This document shows, in pieces, positions 22,001 to 28,323 of a stretch of 32,046 nt of DNA; positions within the stretch are counted from its first letter, which is position 1, and each line of letters begins with the position of its first letter. A program made the position numbers and the translations under genes. Below the pieces are notes generated by a model. The model saw only the letters and a list, made by a program, of their open reading frames with translations, was not told the DNA's origin and did no database searches. Origin of the DNA: an uncultured Ruminococcus sp. (GTDB lineage: Bacteria > Bacillota > Clostridia > Oscillospirales > Ruminococcaceae); the NCBI GenBank assembly GCA_947627625.1, contig CANQWR010000018.1, positions 1-32,046 of the forward strand, given 5' to 3'.

Positions 22001-24280
22001 GAGCTTGTAATTGCTGTCGATGTAGAAATAAATCGGGTTTGCCTTTTTGTAGCCGTCGGGAGCGGTCTTCTCGTAGAATACGTAGTAATCTTCGGGAGAA
22101 CCTACTGCTATGCCGTCTTTTTCGCCTATTTTTGCGTTTATTTCATACTCCTGAATTTTTCCCGATTCAAATTCAACTATCTCTGTACCTGTGTAAGTTC
22201 CGTCCTCACCGAAAGTACCGTCACCCTTGCCTATTGCAAGTTTCGCACCGGGCAGGTCTTTGCCGTCAGTGTCGGTCTTTTTGAACTCGATATTTGCGGT
22301 ATTCTTGAATACGGCAATGTTGTTTTTGTTGTCGGAAGATTTGAACTTTATCATCGGGTAGATGATATAAGTGTTTGTGTCGTAGTAGAAAGTATTGCCG
22401 TCTTTGTCAAATTTGCGGATACCGTCTCCGACCTCAACGGAACCGAGAGTTTCGGAGGGTTTCCATGTGTCGGTATCAACATTGTGTGTGAGCGTGAAAC
22501 TGCTCTTTGAACCGTTTATAGTTATGTCAAATGTTTTTTCTGTCAGTTCGTTCTTGTCGTTTGCAGTATACTTGTACTCTATTGTGTAGGTGTTGCCCTC
22601 TTCTGTTGCCGAACCTGCTTTGTAAGTTGTTATTACGGCTTTTGTCGGCACGGGAGTGTCAAAACCATCGGGCTGGTCGTAAGTCTCTGTCAGGTCGAAA
22701 TAGTACTTTGTGTCTCTCTTTTCAAATCCCGAGGGAGCTGCTTCCTCTTCAATGTAGTACTTTTTGGTAATAGTCCCGGGCTTATCGGGTGTGTCGGTTT
22801 TGAACCTGAACTGACCGTTTACCTGTGTTGTGAGGTCCACAACGTGCTGAGGGATATTCTCGGTTTCAAGCTCATCGATAATTGTAGAAGTCTCTGCATC
22901 GTAAAGAGCCATCTTTACGCCCGAGATAGTCTTTCCCGAAGTATCGTTGTCTATCTGCTTTGAGAGGTCAATAAGGTAACTCGAATCAGCTCCGAGCATG
23001 GAGTTCGGACCTGTGAATGAACGGTAGCCGAACTCGGTTGCACCCTTAAAGCTCTTTGCTATGAGTGCACCCGAAAGGTGTCCTCTCTCTGCACCGTCTG
23101 TAGTTGCAAAGTCCGTCACGTCCGCATTTGGTGCGAACACGGAACCCTGAAAGTTGTTTCCGATTGTGACGCTTGTCGCATCGGGGAAGTTGTAAATAAG
23201 GCTTGTGACACCGGGGTGGTTGTTCTTTGAGTTATCCCAGTCGTCGGGACCTGTCCTTGAGATGAAATTTCCGTTTATGGACGTGTACTTGCTTCCGCCG
23301 TACTTGGTGTAGTCCGCAAGCTCTACATCACTAACGCCCGAAGCTGTCACAACTATATATGACGTGTACCAGTCTTCCTTATCACCGTCGTTGCTTACAA
23401 CTTTTCTTGACTTTGGAAGATTCGGGATGTTCTCAAACTTGATGTATGTCGCATCTCGGAACGCATCCCACTGACCGGGTGTGAGATTGAAATAAACAGT
23501 CTCTGCTGTGTCAGTGTTGCCCTTGTAAGTGAAAGTGACCGTTTCTTCATCTGCACTGACCTGAAAATCAACAGTACTCGTCTTTGATGCGAGTTTCTTG
23601 CTCACGTTTCTGAGTTTTGCAAACTCCTCATCGAAATCTATGAGCTTATCCGTGGAGGCATCATAGAACTGTCCCAGATTCGCACCGTAATTGCTCTTTG
23701 CGTAGGAAGCTCCCGCCTCGCTCTCGACAGCTACCGTCTGATATGGTGTGCTGTAATCCTCACCTCTGCTGTTATTATAGCTGTAAGTCATGTGGATATT
23801 GTGCATCTGAGGGTCTGTATCGCCCGCACCCCATATGATGTGAGCGTATTCACCATTGTTGTCAAGAAGATTGTCAAGAGGTGTATGAGTGGTGTAATCT
23901 CCCAGACCTACAGCGTACTGCCAACCGGTCTGTGCATCAATGCTGTGACCGACTGCAAGGCGTCCTTCCGTATCGGACTCTTTCGCTGTGAAATCATTCT
24001 GAATGAATACGCAGAACTGAGAAGCTATTCCGAGAGCATACTCGTTGTCGGCATTTTTGATAGTTTCCGCAACGGTATCGCCTTCAAGATTGCTCTCTTT
24101 GCCGACAAGAAGCGTGACATCATTACGATGATTTTCGCCGTCGAGAGAGGTCAGCCTTTCCGCAGCCCCTGCCCTCAGTTGCCCGACATTTGGCGGAAGT
24201 CCCGACGAAATCATACCGCTTATTGCGAGAAGTCCCGAAGTAATACTGCTCAGTATGCGTTTGCCAAGAGATTTCTTCAT
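16013..24280 (-). CDS. Giant cell-wall adhesin with threonine stalk and Cna-B/SpaA repeats
   Basis: A predicted 2755-residue surface protein. In order: signal peptide (1 to about 38, KRILSSITSGLLAISGM, cleavage near RAGA); an N-terminal domain (about 50-425) of the choice-of-anchor-A adhesive type (ALGIASQFCVFIQNDFTA, GRLAVGH, GSVFAPNADVT, GHLSGALIAKSF); five SpaA/Cna-B-like domains (about 430-1340) with KxD starts and E-[TK]-APxGY ends; a Thr-rich stalk (about 1342-1955); six Cna-B repeats of about 118 residues (about 1956-2664); a Ser/Gly spacer; and APETG, a hydrophobic helix and RKRRDD. The Lys and Glu positions fit intramolecular isopeptide bonds. ATG 24280 follows AAAGGA; the 20 extra upstream codons have no support. 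It has its own promoter and terminator and is flanked by repeat array F. Adhesion to host or plant polymer is inferred. Confidence 0.93.
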   Translation of the reverse strand: MKKSLGKRILSSITSGLLAISGMISSGLPPNVGQLRAGAAERLTSLDGENHRNDVTLLVGKESNLEGDTVAETIKNADNEYALGIASQFCVFIQNDFTAKESDTEGRLAVGHSIDAQTGWQYAVGLGDYTTHTPLDNLLDNNGEYAHIIWGAGDTDPQMHNIHMTYSYNNSRGEDYSTPYQTVAVESEAGASYAKSNYGANLGQFYDASTDKLIDFDEEFAKLRNVSKKLASKTSTVDFQVSADEETVTFTYKGNTDTAETVYFNLTPGQWDAFRDATYIKFENIPNLPKSRKVVSNDGDKEDWYTSYIVVTASGVSDVELADYTKYGGSKYTSINGNFISRTGPDDWDNSKNNHPGVTSLIYNFPDATSVTIGNNFQGSVFAPNADVTDFATTDGAERGHLSGALIAKSFKGATEFGYRSFTGPNSMLGADSSYLIDLSKQIDNDTSGKTISGVKMALYDAETSTIIDELETENIPQHVVDLTTQVNGQFRFKTDTPDKPGTITKKYYIEEEAAPSGFEKRDTKYYFDLTETYDQPDGFDTPVPTKAVITTYKAGSATEEGNTYTIEYKYTANDKNELTEKTFDITINGSKSSFTLTHNVDTDTWKPSETLGSVEVGDGIRKFDKDGNTFYYDTNTYIIYPMIKFKSSDNKNNIAVFKNTANIEFKKTDTDGKDLPGAKLAIGKGDGTFGEDGTYTGTEIVEFESGKIQEYEINAKIGEKDGIAVGSPEDYYVFYEKTAPDGYKKANPIYFYIDSNYKLHRASDPSALAKAPASSENSITMIDQKENEKVKIAKIDSEDHEKLLAGAEFEIHREDDSLVKTVTSNADGAVDIDSLEEGTYYIVETKAPEDYIKQSERQYFYVDSDGAIHSGQPDEYTETTFSDDDILPNVNKKYGEEYEGAEITNIKITFKNYVDSWFGFQFKPDAVTRYDDDGNYIWVLNNEETGWQDVLVTEGTEGASRQIYNSLDVQFDSDKYVIDEDAKTLTINPYKGAYHTYDADGSQITTEEGVLRFGEDGNMLIGYWSDDIESIEYTVLVHSNGSDSESVLDISGNTIRFSDVKSAEKSSIEINKVDDSTPAKGVEGAEMSLSLISADPTADENGTDITEKITLADVTAENAEITYTDDKTITWVTDGKTLKLNNLPDGQYRLHEEKAPDGFRSISDYVFTVKGGKITQVTNNNAEGIIEVDEDKITAVDKDMRIIRLNKTDFGTGETITDSEATFVLRDKDGNVPQGVTIVVEDKDGKVTTTSLSDTGEITGNIVDILGLPEGTYTLEETVAPDGYEVISEFTFSVSFEEIANGVMAQKVELLDVETTGDYVSTEIDGGVYVIKVANKLKEDETTTTTTENTTTTENTTTTENTTTTAENTTTTENTTTTENTTTTENTTTTENTTTTENTTTTENTTTTENTTTTENTTTTENTTTTENTTTTTEDTTTTTTTEDTTIVTTTTETETETVPTSSETSKQTEKTTETTTETTTIIGPTTTTTTETTVTTTEETETTTEETTTTVFGPTTITTSETTTTETTEETTSTTTTTTTTTTTTTEETTTEETTTEETTTSTTTTTTTTTTTTTTTTTEETTTEEETTTTTTTTTTEETTTTTTTTEETTTEETTTTTTTTTTTTTTTTTTTITTTTTTEETTTVTQTTTTTTYTTEETTTTSTTTTTTTETTSEETTVTTTTTATTTTTTEETTTTTVYGPTETTTEETTTTTTTTTTTTEETTTTTESTTTVYGPTETTTEETTTTTETTTEETTTEETTTTTETTTTTETTTEETTTTTTETTTEETTTTTTEATTEETTTEETTTTTTTTTEETTTEETTTTTTTTTTTTTTTTTTTTTTTTTTTTTTTTTTTESETETQTTTIEGQLGDGEDSRTRTTADKNQLPEDDERTRTTTSTEETTTATTTTATAAATATTTTTTTTTTTTTTTTTTTTTTTTTTTTTTTVVAGVRISKEDVFGTEVAGASLTLTGKDADGNDITFDINNVALGEGASLTGGSGTSLNWTSGSTPTAINNLPNGTYTLHEVAAPNGYEVATDITFEIADGVVTGDTVTDGNLVTMVDEMILTDVEISKQDVYGSEVSGAELTLTGTDKDGNSVNFTKYGVTLTLGEGASENEGSETELSWISGTSSTAIKGLPNGTYTLHEVAAPEGFATTTDITFTVENGEISGETGVDGNSVTMVDERITDVEISKQNTLGEEIAGAELTLTGKDNNGNAVTFSEENVTAGEGAEIKETGETLSWISGTSETLVKNLPDGTYVLHEVAAPDGYEVTTDITFTISNGEVTGTSVEGNTVTMVDTMTGDVQISKQNVYGQEVKGASLSLTGTDKDGNAIQFDIADVTAGEGAEITSGNGTKLTWTSGTTPTLVKNLPNGTYVLHEVSAPNGYEVTTDIEFTVEDGKVSGEVGVTGNTVTMTDEMITVDVNISKQDVYGEELAGAELTLTGVDEDGNEITFHADIELGEGAELISGEGTELSWISGTTPTFIKNLQNGTYVLHEVAAPDGFEVTTDIEFVVENGKIKGEAVVEDDTVVMVDNTQPVDVEISKRDADGEELKGAKLTLTGVDRDGNEIVLKDIEVVLGEGARIVNGKETEITWISGTTATLVKNLPDGDYTLHEVYAPTGYVVATDIEFTVKNGKVVGGDEVDGNTVVMTDEKKTSSGSSGTNSNSSNSSSSSRSSGSGSGSSSSYGSSSSSSSRNSSGSSNSYDTASYSSDAPETGVATAAVPFAVLAMAVMTAFVSRKRRDD
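16015..16110 (-). other. Sortase-type sorting signal with PETG motif
   Basis: The last about 30 residues have DAPETG, then a hydrophobic stretch VATAAVPFAVLAMAVMTAFV and a positive tail SRKRRDD. This is the LPxTG plan with Ala in place of Leu. A dedicated sortase is not in the window. Confidence 0.75.
16290..18417 (-). repeat. Six tandem Cna-B/SpaA repeats in the adhesin
   Basis: Each unit of about 118 residues starts with [VN]xISK[QER][DN], continues GAxLTLTGxDxDGN, GEGA, LSWISGT, then NGTYxLHEVAAPxGYEV and ends with VTMVDE-like sequence. The units are similar but not identical in DNA, with differences spread along the length, so they are old duplications rather than a recent expansion. Confidence 0.9.
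18418..20258 (-). repeat. Threonine-rich stalk coding repeat (about 610 residues)
   Basis: Almost every codon here is ACN with some GAA/GAG, AAT and short inserts. Sub-blocks include ENTTTT hexapeptides, EETTTTT-like runs, and inserts such as VYGPTETTTEE (twice), IIGPT, VFGPT and a 47-residue charged island at about 18570-18710 (QLGDGEDSRTRTT, NQLPEDDERTRTT). On the opposite strand it reads as poly-valine open frames that are not genes. Confidence 0.93.
19985..20255 (-). repeat. ENTTTT hexapeptide array with a 46-bp perfect duplication
   Basis: About 14 copies of an 18-bp unit encoding ENTTTT open the stalk, one interrupted by an Ala. Within it a 46-base sequence at 20136-20181 is repeated exactly at 20193-20238, a 57-base (19-codon) in-frame shift, showing recent expansion. 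Confidence 0.88.
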
Positions 24281-24355
24281 AGATGTTTCATTCCTTTCCG
24301 TAATATATATTAACAAATTGACCTGCGACATTGTCCGCAAGTAACTTGTATCTGT

Positions 24356-24384
24356 ATTATATCACATAAAATTTACAATTGCAA
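24356..24384 (-). promoter_or_regulatory. Sigma-A promoter of the adhesin gene
   Basis: On the minus strand TTGCAA (24384-24379), 17 bases and TATAAT (24361-24356) lie about 75 bases before the adhesin start. The leader carries the AAAGGA ribosome binding site. Confidence 0.8.
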
Positions 24385-24489
24385 GAGCATTAAATATATA
24401 TCCCAAAAAATTTTTTATTCTTTTTTTGTGGACATTGCACAAATTTTTCTATAACTAAAACCGTGGGGGATGCTGTACTCCGCCCTACT

Positions 24490-25094
24490 TTGGGGACTTC
24501 GCCCCCTGAACTCCCGTTAGAATTATAAGGGGGGGCAGAGGGGTTAGCCCAAAAAATAATTTTATTAAAATTATATTTTTTTTGAAAATTTTTTAGATTT
24601 GGTAGACTGTCGGAGACCGTGCAAATTTTTATTTATTAGAACGATTAGAGGCAGGGGCTTTGCCCCAAAAAATAATTTTATTAAAATTATATTTTTTTGG
24701 AAATTTCTTTGATTTGTGAACTGTCGGAGACCGTACAAATTTTTATTTATTAGAACGATTAGGGGCAGGGGGCTTTGCCCCAAAAAATAATTTTATTAAA
24801 ATTATATTTTTTTGGAAATTTCTTTGATTTGTGAACTGTCGGAGACCGTACAAATTTTTATTTATTAGAACGATTAGGGGCAGGGGGCTTTGCCCCAAAA
24901 AATAATTTTATTAAAATTATATTTTTTTTAGAAATTTCTTTGACCTGTGTACTGTCGGAGAATTCATGAAAATTTTAATTAGAACGATAAGGGGCAGGGG
25001 GCTTCGCCCCCTGAACCCCCACTGGGGGCTCCGCCCCCAGACCCCCGTCGGGGGGAAGCATCCCCCCGAACCCCCCATGATTATTCCCACAGAG
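24490..25094 (-). repeat. Dispersed GC multi-hairpin element, copy F with 115-bp tandem tail array
   Basis: Read on the minus strand, the flank CTCTGTGGGAATAATCATG (25094-25076) leads to hairpin 1 GGGGGG/ATGCTT/CCCCCC, hairpin 2 GGGGGC/GGA/GCCCCC, hairpin 3 CAGGGGGC/GAA/GCCCCCTG and the CCCCTTATCGTTCTAAT box. The tail then repeats: an AT hairpin ATAATTTT/AAT/AAAATTAT, TTTTTTGGGGC, AAAGCCCC, the box and a CGGTCTCCGACAGT spacer, with unit starts at 24551, 24667, 24782 and 24897 (period 115-116). A decayed further unit lies at 24490-24550. It occupies most of the 919-base gene-free stretch between the divergent adhesin and glycosyltransferase genes. Confidence 0.9.
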
Positions 25095-25130
25095 AAAACA
25101 ACCCCCAACACCAAGTCTCACATAAATTAG

Positions 25131-25159
25131 TTGACAATCCCGAAAAACTGTGCTATAAT
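25131..25159 (+). promoter_or_regulatory. Consensus sigma-A promoter of the glycosyltransferase gene
   Basis: TTGACA (25131-25136), 17 bases and TATAAT (25154-25159), both hexamers perfect, lie about 40 bases before the TTG start and directly downstream of element F. Confidence 0.9.
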
Positions 25160-25199
25160 TTGAATATGTGTAGAATTATAAAACAAGGAGGGAGTGCAA

Positions 25200-26165
25200 T
25201 TGGATTCAGTCGGAATTTTATACATGGTAGTCCCCTGTTACAACGAACAGGAGGTTCTGCCCGAAACTTCAAAACGTCTAAGAGAAAAATATATCTCACT
25301 AATAGATAGAAAACTGATTTCCCCCAAAAGCAGGATAGTCTTTGTGAACGACGGCTCAAAGGACGACACTTGGAATATAATTAAAAATCTTCACGAAACA
25401 GAACCGCAATTTTTTTCGGGGGTGAACCTGTCGAGAAACTGCGGACACCAGAACGCTGTGCTTGCGGGGCTTACGGCTGTAAAAGACATTTGTGATATGT
25501 CCATAACTATGGACGCTGATTTGCAGGACGATATTGACACTATTGACAATATGGTCGAAAAATACAACGAGGGCTTTCAAGTGGTCTACGGCGTGAGGAG
25601 TGCAAGGAAAACTGACACTTTTTTCAAGAGGTTCACAGCGGAGAGTTTTTACAAATTCATGAACGCAATGGGGGCGGAAGTCGTCTACAACCACGCTGAT
25701 TTCAGACTTATGAGCAGCAGAGTTTTGCAGGAACTCGCAAACTACAGGGAGGTAAACCTGTTTCTCAGGGGGCTTGTACCGCTTATCGGTTTCAAAAGCT
25801 GTTCCGTATACTATGAGCGTGCGGAACGTTTTGCGGGTGAGAGCAAGTACCCTCTCAAAAAAATGATTTCATTTGCCGTAAACGGGATAACTTCTTTCAG
25901 TACTAAACCGTTAAAAATGATAACAAACTTGGGAATAATCATGTCCGTGATAAGTATATGTGCATTTATATGGGCGTTTATAGTAAAAATAACAGGTCTG
26001 TCCGTACACGGCTGGTCAAGCACAATGTGTTCGATATGGCTTATAGGCGGTTTGCAGCTTTTCTGTCTGGGGATAATCGGCGAATATATAGGGAAAATCT
26101 ATTCGGAGGTAAAACAGCGACCGAGATTTATAATAGACGAATTTATCAACAAAAACGAAAATTAA
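25200..26165 (+). CDS. Polyprenyl-phosphate glycosyltransferase (GT2, DPM1/GtrB type)
   Basis: The 321-residue protein starts with VVPCYNEQEVLPET and has VNDGSKDDTW, NLSRNCGHQNAVLAGL, and MDADLQDD as metal-binding site, all typical of GT2 enzymes that move a sugar onto polyprenyl phosphate. Two C-terminal membrane helices (about 243-265 and 277-300) fit the GtrB/YkcC branch. The product would be a lipid-linked sugar donor used outside the membrane for decorating wall polymers or proteins. The TTG at 25200 is 8 bases after AAGGAGG and is preferred over GTG 25194, which is too close. It is divergent from the giant adhesin and has a perfect promoter. The sugar and acceptor cannot be read from sequence. 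Confidence 0.9.
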   Translation: MDSVGILYMVVPCYNEQEVLPETSKRLREKYISLIDRKLISPKSRIVFVNDGSKDDTWNIIKNLHETEPQFFSGVNLSRNCGHQNAVLAGLTAVKDICDMSITMDADLQDDIDTIDNMVEKYNEGFQVVYGVRSARKTDTFFKRFTAESFYKFMNAMGAEVVYNHADFRLMSSRVLQELANYREVNLFLRGLVPLIGFKSCSVYYERAERFAGESKYPLKKMISFAVNGITSFSTKPLKMITNLGIIMSVISICAFIWAFIVKITGLSVHGWSSTMCSIWLIGGLQLFCLGIIGEYIGKIYSEVKQRPRFIIDEFINKNEN

Positions 26166-26172
26166 AAATTTT

Positions 26173-26233
26173 TAGAACGATAAGGGGCAGGGGGCGTTGC
26201 CCCCTGAACCCCCATAATTATTCCCACAGAGGA
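26173..26233 (-). repeat. Dispersed GC multi-hairpin element, copy G (minimal, one hairpin)
   Basis: On the minus strand the flank CCTCTGTGGGAATAATTATG leads directly to GGGGGTT and hairpin 3 CAGGGGGC/AAC/GCCCCCTG, then CCCCTTATCGTTCTAA. Hairpins 1 and 2 and the tail are missing. It begins 8 bases after the glycosyltransferase stop. Confidence 0.85.
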
Positions 26234-26309
26234 AAAAATTAAGGTCAGGAGATACACCCCCACGATTAACCAAACTTTCAAAAATTAGCGGAATTGGCTG
26301 TTGTTTCCA

Positions 26310-26412
26310 TTGTGGGGGTCAAGGGGGTTTTTAACCCCCTTGCAGGGGTCCGGGGACGGAGTCCCCAGTCAGGGGTTCAGGGGGCGGAAGCCCCCTGCCT
26401 CTAATCGTTCTT
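26310..26412 (+). repeat. Dispersed GC multi-hairpin element, copy H (divergent, with paired stem changes)
   Basis: Three hairpins in the usual order with altered stems: CAAGGGGG/TTTTTAA/CCCCCTTG, GGGGAC/GGA/GTCCCC, and CAGGGGGC/GGAA/GCCCCCTG (one base shared), then CCTCTAATCGTTCTTA. The stem changes keep pairing on both sides. It is in the 457-base gene-free stretch between the glycosyltransferase and guaA. Confidence 0.85.
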
Positions 26413-26437
26413 AAAATTTTGGAACTAACCACCTCGA

Positions 26438-26533
26438 CCCCAAAATTAAAACAGTAGAAGATTGTCATGGGGGGTCTGGGGGCAAAGCCCCCTGCACCTA
26501 ATAATTCTAATGGGGGGTGGGGCGTAACCCCCA
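26438..26533 (+). repeat. Dispersed GC multi-hairpin element, copy I (one hairpin)
   Basis: The flank CCCCAAAATTAAAACAGTAG, then GTCATGGGGGGTCTGGGGGC, a hairpin GGGGGC/AAA/GCCCCC, CACCTAATAATTCTAAT and a further GGGGGGTGGGGCGTAACCCCC. It is the same flank as copy A but lacks hairpin 1. The following 90 bases up to guaA are AT-rich with no clear promoter or riboswitch. Confidence 0.8.
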
Positions 26534-26622
26534 ACAGTCCACTATATCATTCCTGTTAAAAAAATTCCAAATTAAAATATATAAATTAAAATAAAATTAA
26601 AAATTAAAATAAAGGAGTGCCT

Positions 26623-28173
26623 ATGAAAAATCAACTTTGTATAGTCCTCGATTTCGGCGGTCAGTACAACCAACTTATCGCAAGGAGAGTCCGTGAGTGC
26701 GGTGTCTACTGCGAAATCAGAAACTACAGAACGCCAATTGAGGAGATAAAAAAACTGAACCCCTCGGGTATTATCTTCACGGGAGGTCCGAACAGCGTCT
26801 ATGATGAGAGTTCCCCGCACATTTCAGGCGAAATTTTTGAACTCGGTATACCTGTCCTCGGAATCTGCTACGGCTGTCAGCTTATCGCCTACACCCTCGG
26901 CGGAGAGGTGAAAAGCTGTGAAAAGAGCGAGTACGGGAAAATTTCCGTCACGCATTCGGGGGGAGTGCTTTTTAAGGACGTGCCACAGGAGAGTACCGTC
27001 TGGATGAGCCACACCGATTATATAAGCCGTCTGCCCGAAGGCTTTGAAATTACGGCAAAATCGGCGGACTGTCCGTGTGCGTCCTACCAGAACACCGACA
27101 AAAAATTATATGCCGTGCAGTTTCACCCCGAAGTCACGCACACAGAGTTCGGTAAAAATATTTTAAGAAATTTTCTATACGATGTCTGCAATTTCAAGGG
27201 CGACTGGGTTATGGACGACTTCATTGAGAACACTGTCAAAAAACTCCGTGAGCAGATTGGCGACAAAAAAGTAATTCTCGGACTGTCGGGCGGTGTGGAC
27301 TCCTCTGTCTGTGCAGGTCTTTTGAGCCGTGCTGTCAGAAAACAGCTGACCTGTGTTTTTGTCGACCAAGGGCTTATGCGTAAGGACGAGGGCGACTTTG
27401 TAGAACAGACGTTCACAAAACTGTTTGACATGAATTTCATAAGGGTGAACTGCAAGGATAAATTTCTGAAAGCTCTGAAAGGCGTGACAGACCCCGAACA
27501 GAAGAGAAAAATTATCGGAACTGAATTTTACAGCGTTTTCTGGGAGAAGATACGTCAGCAGGGTACGGACGGTTTCTTTGCACAGGGTACTATCTACCCC
27601 GACAGAATTGAGTCGGGACGTGGCAATATTGCGGGTCACGGAAGTACTGCCGTCATAAAAACTCACCACAACATGGTAAAAATGCCCGATGATATAAAAT
27701 TTGAGGGTACTATTGAACCTCTCGGCGATTTGTTCAAGGACGAAGTGCGTGCTGTCGGTGAAAAACTCGGCATTCCCCGTGAACTCGTCTGGAGACAGCC
27801 TTTCCCCGGTCCGGGGCTGGGAGTCCGCATAATCGGCGAAATCACAGAGGAAAAAATTAAAATTCTTCAGAATGCCGACGCTGTTTTCCGTGACGAAATA
27901 GAAAAAAGCGGTGTTGCGGACAGCCTCAAACAGTATTTTGCTGTACTCCCCGATGTCAGGACTGTCGGAGTTATGGGCGACCACCGTACTTATGACCATC
28001 TGATTGCTATACGTGCCGTCACCACTGACGACTTTATGACCGCCGACTGGGCTAAGATACCCTATGATATTCTCGCACGTGTTTCCAACCGTATCTGCAA
28101 TGAGGTCGAACACGTCAACCGTGTCGTCTATGATATTACCTCCAAACCCCCCGGAACTGTGGAGTGGGAATAA
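26623..28173 (+). CDS. guaA: GMP synthase (glutamine-hydrolysing)
   Basis: It converts XMP to GMP using glutamine and ATP. The 516-residue protein has the class I amidotransferase triad: C82 in GICYGCQ, H168 and E170 in [13 protein letters not shown]. It continues with the ATP pyrophosphatase P-loop LSGGVDSSV (221-229) and the C-terminal dimerisation/XMP region ([25 protein letters not shown]). ATG 26623 follows AAAGGAG by 5 bases; a GTG two codons earlier overlaps that site. It is a single gene flanked by repeat copies upstream and a hairpin downstream. No purine riboswitch was recognised in the leader. Confidence 0.97.
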   Translation: MKNQLCIVLDFGGQYNQLIARRVRECGVYCEIRNYRTPIEEIKKLNPSGIIFTGGPNSVYDESSPHISGEIFELGIPVLGICYGCQLIAYTLGGEVKSCEKSEYGKISVTHSGGVLFKDVPQESTVWMSHTDYISRLPEGFEITAKSADCPCASYQNTDKKLYAVQFHPEVTHTEFGKNILRNFLYDVCNFKGDWVMDDFIENTVKKLREQIGDKKVILGLSGGVDSSVCAGLLSRAVRKQLTCVFVDQGLMRKDEGDFVEQTFTKLFDMNFIRVNCKDKFLKALKGVTDPEQKRKIIGTEFYSVFWEKIRQQGTDGFFAQGTIYPDRIESGRGNIAGHGSTAVIKTHHNMVKMPDDIKFEGTIEPLGDLFKDEVRAVGEKLGIPRELVWRQPFPGPGLGVRIIGEITEEKIKILQNADAVFRDEIEKSGVADSLKQYFAVLPDVRTVGVMGDHRTYDHLIAIRAVTTDDFMTADWAKIPYDILARVSNRICNEVEHVNRVVYDITSKPPGTVEWE

Positions 28174-28195
28174 CGTAACATAAAACTAACCCCGA

Positions 28196-28246
28196 ACGAG
28201 CTGTTTGATTTTTTTGTGGGAAATCGGACAGCTCGTCTGTCATTTT
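28196..28246 (+). terminator. Probable terminator after guaA
   Basis: Perfect 9-bp arms ACGAGCTGT (28196-28204) and ACAGCTCGT (28228-28236) enclose a 23-nt loop, followed by CTGTCATTTT. The long loop and weak T-run make it a less certain intrinsic terminator, though the position 23 bases after the stop is right. Confidence 0.55.
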
Positions 28247-28276
28247 AAGCACTGACATTCTGATTGATAAAATATA

Positions 28277-28310
28277 AAATAAAAAAGCCGTGCAGATTTT
28301 CCGCACGGCA
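28277..28310 (-). terminator. Intrinsic terminator after the DUF6465-like gene
   Basis: On the minus strand GCCGTGC/GCACGGC (28309-28287) closes a 9-nt loop and is followed by TTTTTTATTTTATA. It lies 15 bases beyond the stop codon at 28324. Confidence 0.88.
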
Positions 28311-28323
28311 TTGTATATATAAA

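Noticed and set aside
24551..24985. Possible CRISPR array
   Set aside because: The 115-bp period is continuous repeat without unique spacers of constant size; it is a tandem amplification of the element tail.
24571..25114. Small minus-strand frames in element F (PLPLIVLINKN and GGSGGCFPPTGVWG type)
   Set aside because: Entirely made of repeat element sequence and lacking ribosome binding sites.
26279..26308. Similarity of AAAATTAGCGGAA here to the glgP leader
   Set aside because: A 13-base match in AT-rich DNA with no conserved context beyond it; could be a shared flank remnant but is too short to claim.
26534..26622. Purine riboswitch in the guaA leader
   Set aside because: The leader is a plain AT-rich stretch without the conserved three-way-junction sequences.
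27175..28113. 312-codon minus-strand open frame
   Set aside because: Antisense to guaA, whose catalytic motifs are all intact; a codon-bias shadow.
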